Positions 60,989 through 64,000 of a stretch of 64,000 bases of DNA are shown piece after piece. The notes beneath the pieces were generated by a model. The model saw only the letters and a list, made by a program, of their open reading frames with translations. It did not search any database and was not told the DNA's origin. Origin of the DNA: Ornithinibacillus bavariensis. GTDB lineage: Bacteria > Bacillota > Bacilli > Bacillales > Amphibacillaceae. The number at the start of each line of letters is the position of its first letter. Position 1 is the stretch's first letter. Location: assembly GCF_050433565.1 (NCBI RefSeq), contig NZ_JBNPWZ010000001.1, forward strand, positions 1 through 64,000. The letters are read 5' to 3'. The translations under genes were made by a program, and so were the position numbers.

Positions 60989-62001
60989 CACAACTTAGAG
61001 AAATCATTGCAATACCAATGGGAGACCCTGCAGGTATTGGCCCTGAAATAACAGCCAAATCACTAGCAAACAAAGAAATTTATGATATGTGTAAGCCAGT
61101 TGTAGTTGGTGATGCAAATGTATTCAAGAAAGCAATTGAAATTGTAGAGAAGGATTTACAAATAAACATCATCGCTTCCCCTGAGGAAGGGAAATATGAG
61201 TATGGAACAGTGGATTTAATCGATTTAAACAATATCGATATGAATGAATTACAGTATGGAGTTGTCCAAGCACAATGTGGTAAAGCAGCATATGCCTATA
61301 TTGAAACTTCTGTAAATCTTGCTAAAGAAGGAAAAGTAAAGGCATTAGCAACGACACCAATTAATAAGGAATCGTTAAAAGCAGGTGAAATCCCGTACAT
61401 TGGCCACACTGAAATGCTGGAGTCACTAACTAATACACAAGATCCATTAACCATGTTCCAGGTTCGTGGCATGCGTATCTTTTTCTTAACTCGTCACTTA
61501 TCGCTTAAGGATGCGATAGCCCAAATGACTAAAGAACGTGTTCGGGATTATTTAACACGTTGTGATAAGGCACTTCAACGTCTTGGTGTTGAAAGCCGTA
61601 AGATTGCTGTTGCTGGTTTAAATCCACATAGTGGTGAGGGTGGTCTATTTGGAATGGAAGAAGTTGATGAAATTCGACCAGGAATTGAAGCAGCAATTGA
61701 GGATGGAATTGATGCGGTAGGTCCTGTTCCAGCAGACTCTGTATTTCATCAAGCATTACATGGTAAATACGATGCTGTCTTATCTTTATACCATGATCAA
61801 GGTCATATCGCGGCGAAGATGACTGACTTCCACCGCACTATTTCAATTACGAATGGCCTTCCTTTCCTAAGAACATCTGTTGATCACGGTACAGCATTTG
61901 ATATTGCTGGGAAAAATATAGCTTCAAGTGTCAGCATGGAGGAATGTATCAAGCTGGCAGCTCAATACGCACCACGATTTACTGCTGAAACAATGGAATA
62001 A
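60985..62001 (+). CDS. PdxA2-type 4-phospho-D-threonate dehydrogenase
   Basis: This 338-residue protein of the PdxA family has IPMGDPAGIGPEITAKSL at the N-terminus, the metal histidines in YIGHTEMLE, HQALHGKYDAVLSLYHDQGH, and TSVDHGTAFDIAG at the end. Partnered with a DUF1537 kinase and a transporter it is expected to oxidise 4-phospho-D-threonate with loss of CO2 to dihydroxyacetone phosphate, rather than act in vitamin B6 synthesis. It is translationally coupled to the kinase. Confidence 0.87.
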   Translation: MTQLREIIAIPMGDPAGIGPEITAKSLANKEIYDMCKPVVVGDANVFKKAIEIVEKDLQINIIASPEEGKYEYGTVDLIDLNNIDMNELQYGVVQAQCGKAAYAYIETSVNLAKEGKVKALATTPINKESLKAGEIPYIGHTEMLESLTNTQDPLTMFQVRGMRIFFLTRHLSLKDAIAQMTKERVRDYLTRCDKALQRLGVESRKIAVAGLNPHSGEGGLFGMEEVDEIRPGIEAAIEDGIDAVGPVPADSVFHQALHGKYDAVLSLYHDQGHIAAKMTDFHRTISITNGLPFLRTSVDHGTAFDIAGKNIASSVSMEECIKLAAQYAPRFTAETME

Positions 62002-62090
62002 AGAAAAGGTTTTACTTAGCTAGGGATAATTATTCTATCCCTAGCCATTCCATAAATAATGAAAGCCATTACAAATTGGGGGGAAAGAAA

Positions 62091-63491
62091 ATGGAAGTTT
62101 CAGGAACACAAATGATAATAGGGCTAGTTTTAGGAATTGCATTATTAATTTTCTTTGTCTTAAAAACTAAGATTCATGCTTTTCTAGCCTTATTAATTGC
62201 AGCTTCAGTAACAGGTATTGTCGGCGGAATGAAGCCGACTGATGTTGTCACGTCCATTACAGGTGGATTTGGAAGTACGCTAGCATCTATCGGTATTATC
62301 ATAGGTCTAGGGGTAATGATGGGTAGAATACTTGAGGTGTCTGGTGCCGCCGAAAAACTAGCATACACCTTGGTTAAAAAGCTTGGTAAGAAAAAAGAAG
62401 AATGGGCCCTAGCGGTAGCGGGTTATATTGTTGCGATTCCAATTTTCGTTGATTCTGCATTCGTAATTTTACAGCCGCTCGTGAAAGCGTTGTCTCGAAA
62501 AACTGGTAAATCTGTAGTTGGCTTGGGTGTTGCATTAGCCATAGGTCTTGCTGCCACTCACCATGCCGTACCTCCAACTCCAGGTCCGTTAGGTGTTGCA
62601 GGAATCTTTGGTGCTGATATTGGTTTAATGATTATTGCAGGGCTATTATTTTCAATCCCAATTGTAATTGTAGGTATCCTCTATGCGAAATGGATTGGAA
62701 AACGAATAAATCAAGTACCAGAAGAAAATGGAGATGGATTTGTCAGACTAGAAGAGGGGCAAGTTTATCAAGAATTTTTGGATGCTGTTGACGAAAGAGA
62801 AAAAGCTTTACCATCGTTTATGAGGGCAATAATGCCAATTTTATTTCCGATCATCTTAATTTTCTTAAACACCACATTAGGTGCTCTAAATAGTTCAGGC
62901 ATATTATCGATAAATGATACAACGCTTTCTTATGTTCAGTTCTTTGGTAACCCTGTAATCGCTGTTGCAATTGGTTTGATCGTTGCAATTTACACACTTG
63001 CAAACCATTTACGTCAATCCGAAGCATTGGAGCGTATGGAAGAAGGAATTACCTCTGCAGGAATTATACTATTAGTCACAGGTGCAGGTGGCGCATTAGG
63101 TAATGTGCTTCGTGAGAGTGGAACAGGTGACTTCATTGCCGAACAAATTGCATCCTGGTCTATTCCAGCGATATTAATCCCATTCTTTATAGCGACTTTT
63201 GTACGCTTAGTACAAGGAAGTGGAACTGTTGCAATGATAACGGCAGCATCAATTTCTGCTCCTATTATTGCAACACTAGATGTTAACCTTGTGCTAGCTT
63301 CTCAGGCAGCTGCTTTAGGTGCGATGATATTCTCTTACTTTAATGATAGCTTATTCTGGGTAGTTAATAGGATGTTAGGTATTAAAAATGTAAAAGAACA
63401 AATTATGGTGTGGTCTGTTCCGACAACAATCGCATGGGGTGTATCCCTCGTAACCTTAGTTATCGCTGATTTTGTTGTTCGTATGTTTTAA
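62091..63491 (+). CDS. GntP-family acid-sugar:H+ symporter
   Basis: This 466-residue transporter has about 12-14 membrane segments, with GIIIGLGVMMGRILEVSGAAEKLA, IPIFVDSAFVILQPLVKALSRKTGKS, ATHHAVPPTPGPLG and FVRLVQGSGTVAMITAASISAPI, the pattern of GntP/gluconate permeases. It is the fourth gene of the operon and probably brings in threonate or a related acid sugar. ATG at 62091 follows GGGGGGAAAGAAA; the frame start at 62076 lies within that site. Terminator follows at 63499. Confidence 0.9.
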   Translation: MEVSGTQMIIGLVLGIALLIFFVLKTKIHAFLALLIAASVTGIVGGMKPTDVVTSITGGFGSTLASIGIIIGLGVMMGRILEVSGAAEKLAYTLVKKLGKKKEEWALAVAGYIVAIPIFVDSAFVILQPLVKALSRKTGKSVVGLGVALAIGLAATHHAVPPTPGPLGVAGIFGADIGLMIIAGLLFSIPIVIVGILYAKWIGKRINQVPEENGDGFVRLEEGQVYQEFLDAVDEREKALPSFMRAIMPILFPIILIFLNTTLGALNSSGILSINDTTLSYVQFFGNPVIAVAIGLIVAIYTLANHLRQSEALERMEEGITSAGIILLVTGAGGALGNVLRESGTGDFIAEQIASWSIPAILIPFFIATFVRLVQGSGTVAMITAASISAPIIATLDVNLVLASQAAALGAMIFSYFNDSLFWVVNRMLGIKNVKEQIMVWSVPTTIAWGVSLVTLVIADFVVRMF

Positions 63492-63498
63492 TCTAAGC

Positions 63499-63528
63499 TC
63501 CCGAGCGTATGCTCGGGATTTTTTTTCT
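63499..63528 (+). terminator. Terminator of the acid-sugar operon
   Basis: TCCCGAGC / GCTCGGGA, perfect 8-bp stem with loop GTAT, followed by a run of eight T. The stretch from 63529 to about 63710 is AT-rich; a TATAAT at about 63646 could be a -10 for the toxin gene below. Confidence 0.88.
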
Positions 63529-63738
63529 TTTGTTTAAAAATTATTGAATACCAAATAGGGTGTTAATTATCACAAAGCTTTACTGAAAAGCTGTAATTAC
63601 ACTAAAGCTTTTGTTAATTTGTTTAAAAATAGGAATATATGTTCGTATAATTGGGAAGGCTAAGTTATATCAACAACTAAATAATGTTCTCTTTAGGGTA
63701 TTGGTTAAGCTTTGGATAGGAGGTGATGCTTCCTGAGA

Positions 63739-63828
63739 ATGTATGAGGTTATGATGGTACTCGGAAACTTTGGTACACTACTTCTCTCACTTCTCGCTTT
63801 GGTGATTTCGATGATGAATAAAAATTAG
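63739..63828 (+). CDS. Holin-like toxin peptide (type I toxin-antitoxin type)
   Basis: This 29-residue peptide starts MYEVMMVLGNFG, continues with a hydrophobic helix LLLSLLALVISMM and ends in NKN. The pattern (YE-x-L/M-MV-x-FG, helix, lysine tail) is that of the small holin-like toxins of Firmicutes, usually silenced by an antisense RNA. A very strong AGGAGGTGATG ends about 15 bases before this ATG, so translation may begin at the in-frame CTG at 63733 or need structural control, as is known for such toxins. A hairpin at 63914-63949 with a T-run probably ends its mRNA. Confidence 0.6.
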   Translation: MYEVMMVLGNFGTLLLSLLALVISMMNKN

Positions 63829-63913
63829 ATCCTTTCCAACTTGAACTGGCAAATTAGGAAGTGACTAAACTGATAAAGCTGATATCCTTAGAGAACCGCT
63901 TATTCCTTTCCTA

Positions 63914-63951
63914 ATGAGTTCAGTCTACAGCTGGACTCATCTCTTTTTTAC
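63914..63951 (+). terminator. Terminator after the holin-like toxin ORF
   Basis: ATGAGT-t-CAG / CTG-g-ACTCAT stem around a short loop, followed by CTCTTTTTT. A long 3' region between the ORF and this hairpin is where an antisense antitoxin RNA would pair; its promoter could not be placed. Confidence 0.6.
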
Positions 63952-64000
63952 GTTGCCATTAGTTTTGTTTCTAATATAGGACTGAAGTCTATAAATATTT

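Overview
The window is about 37-38% G+C, carries strong AGGAGG-type ribosome binding sites and TTG/GTG starts, and encodes endospore-linked proteins (CwlD-type amidase, SpoIIM family, DUF3231). This points to an endospore-forming Bacillaceae of the Oceanobacillus / Virgibacillus / Ornithinibacillus kind. A peptidoglycan cluster that looks built for a D-aspartate cross-bridge would fit the genera with an L-Orn-D-Asp or L-Lys-D-Asp wall. The genus is inferred; no rRNA or tRNA gene was seen.

Layout. 1-440: 3' end of an IS1182-type element next to htpX. 0.4-14.9 kb: mostly single housekeeping or stress genes (thioesterase, DinG-like helicase, Nudix hydrolase, DUF3231, a MerR/C45-acyltransferase pair, WrbA-like flavoprotein, pentapeptide-repeat protein, LLM monooxygenase, RlmN, an asparagine synthase without its glutaminase cysteine, a membrane diguanylate cyclase). 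A highly structured non-coding stretch lies at 9.0-9.3 kb. 15.2-18.9 kb: one operon of an ATP-grasp ligase, a divergent Mur ligase, an aspartate racemase and a small unknown protein. 19-34.4 kb: phenylacetate catabolism (ferredoxin-NADP reductase, PaaI, PaaX, paaABCD, beta-oxidation-like genes, an orphan E1 alpha/beta pair). Three promoters here share an inverted repeat (ATWACGTT-N5-AACGTWAT) that is probably the PaaX operator.

34.5-37.4 kb: a TrpXYZ-type ABC transporter, which may import aromatic amino acids. If the E1 pair decarboxylates phenylpyruvate and the aldehyde dehydrogenase oxidises phenylacetaldehyde, transporter and paa genes together would make a route from phenylalanine to central metabolism. 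37.5-37.95 kb: about eight 52-bp tandem repeats whose junctions are imperfect palindromes. 38.8-42.9 kb: class Ib ribonucleotide reductase (nrdE-nrdI-nrdF) behind two NrdR boxes, a cobalamin riboswitch and a terminator.

43-47 kb: terC behind a manganese (yybP-ykoY) riboswitch, an unknown protein, a MerR-methyltransferase fusion and a CwlD-like amidase. 47.3-55 kb: 3-hydroxybutyrate dehydrogenase, then a membrane-protein/DUF4129/DUF4350/MoxR/DUF58 operon with SpoIIM-family and RDD proteins beside it. 55-58.7 kb: Nat-type ABC exporter, DoxX protein, Cu/Zn superoxide dismutase. 58.8-63.5 kb: an acid-sugar (probably D-threonate) operon with a DeoR regulator, DUF1537 kinase, PdxA2-type dehydrogenase and GntP transporter. 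63.7 kb: a tiny holin-like toxin ORF, probably of a type I toxin-antitoxin pair.
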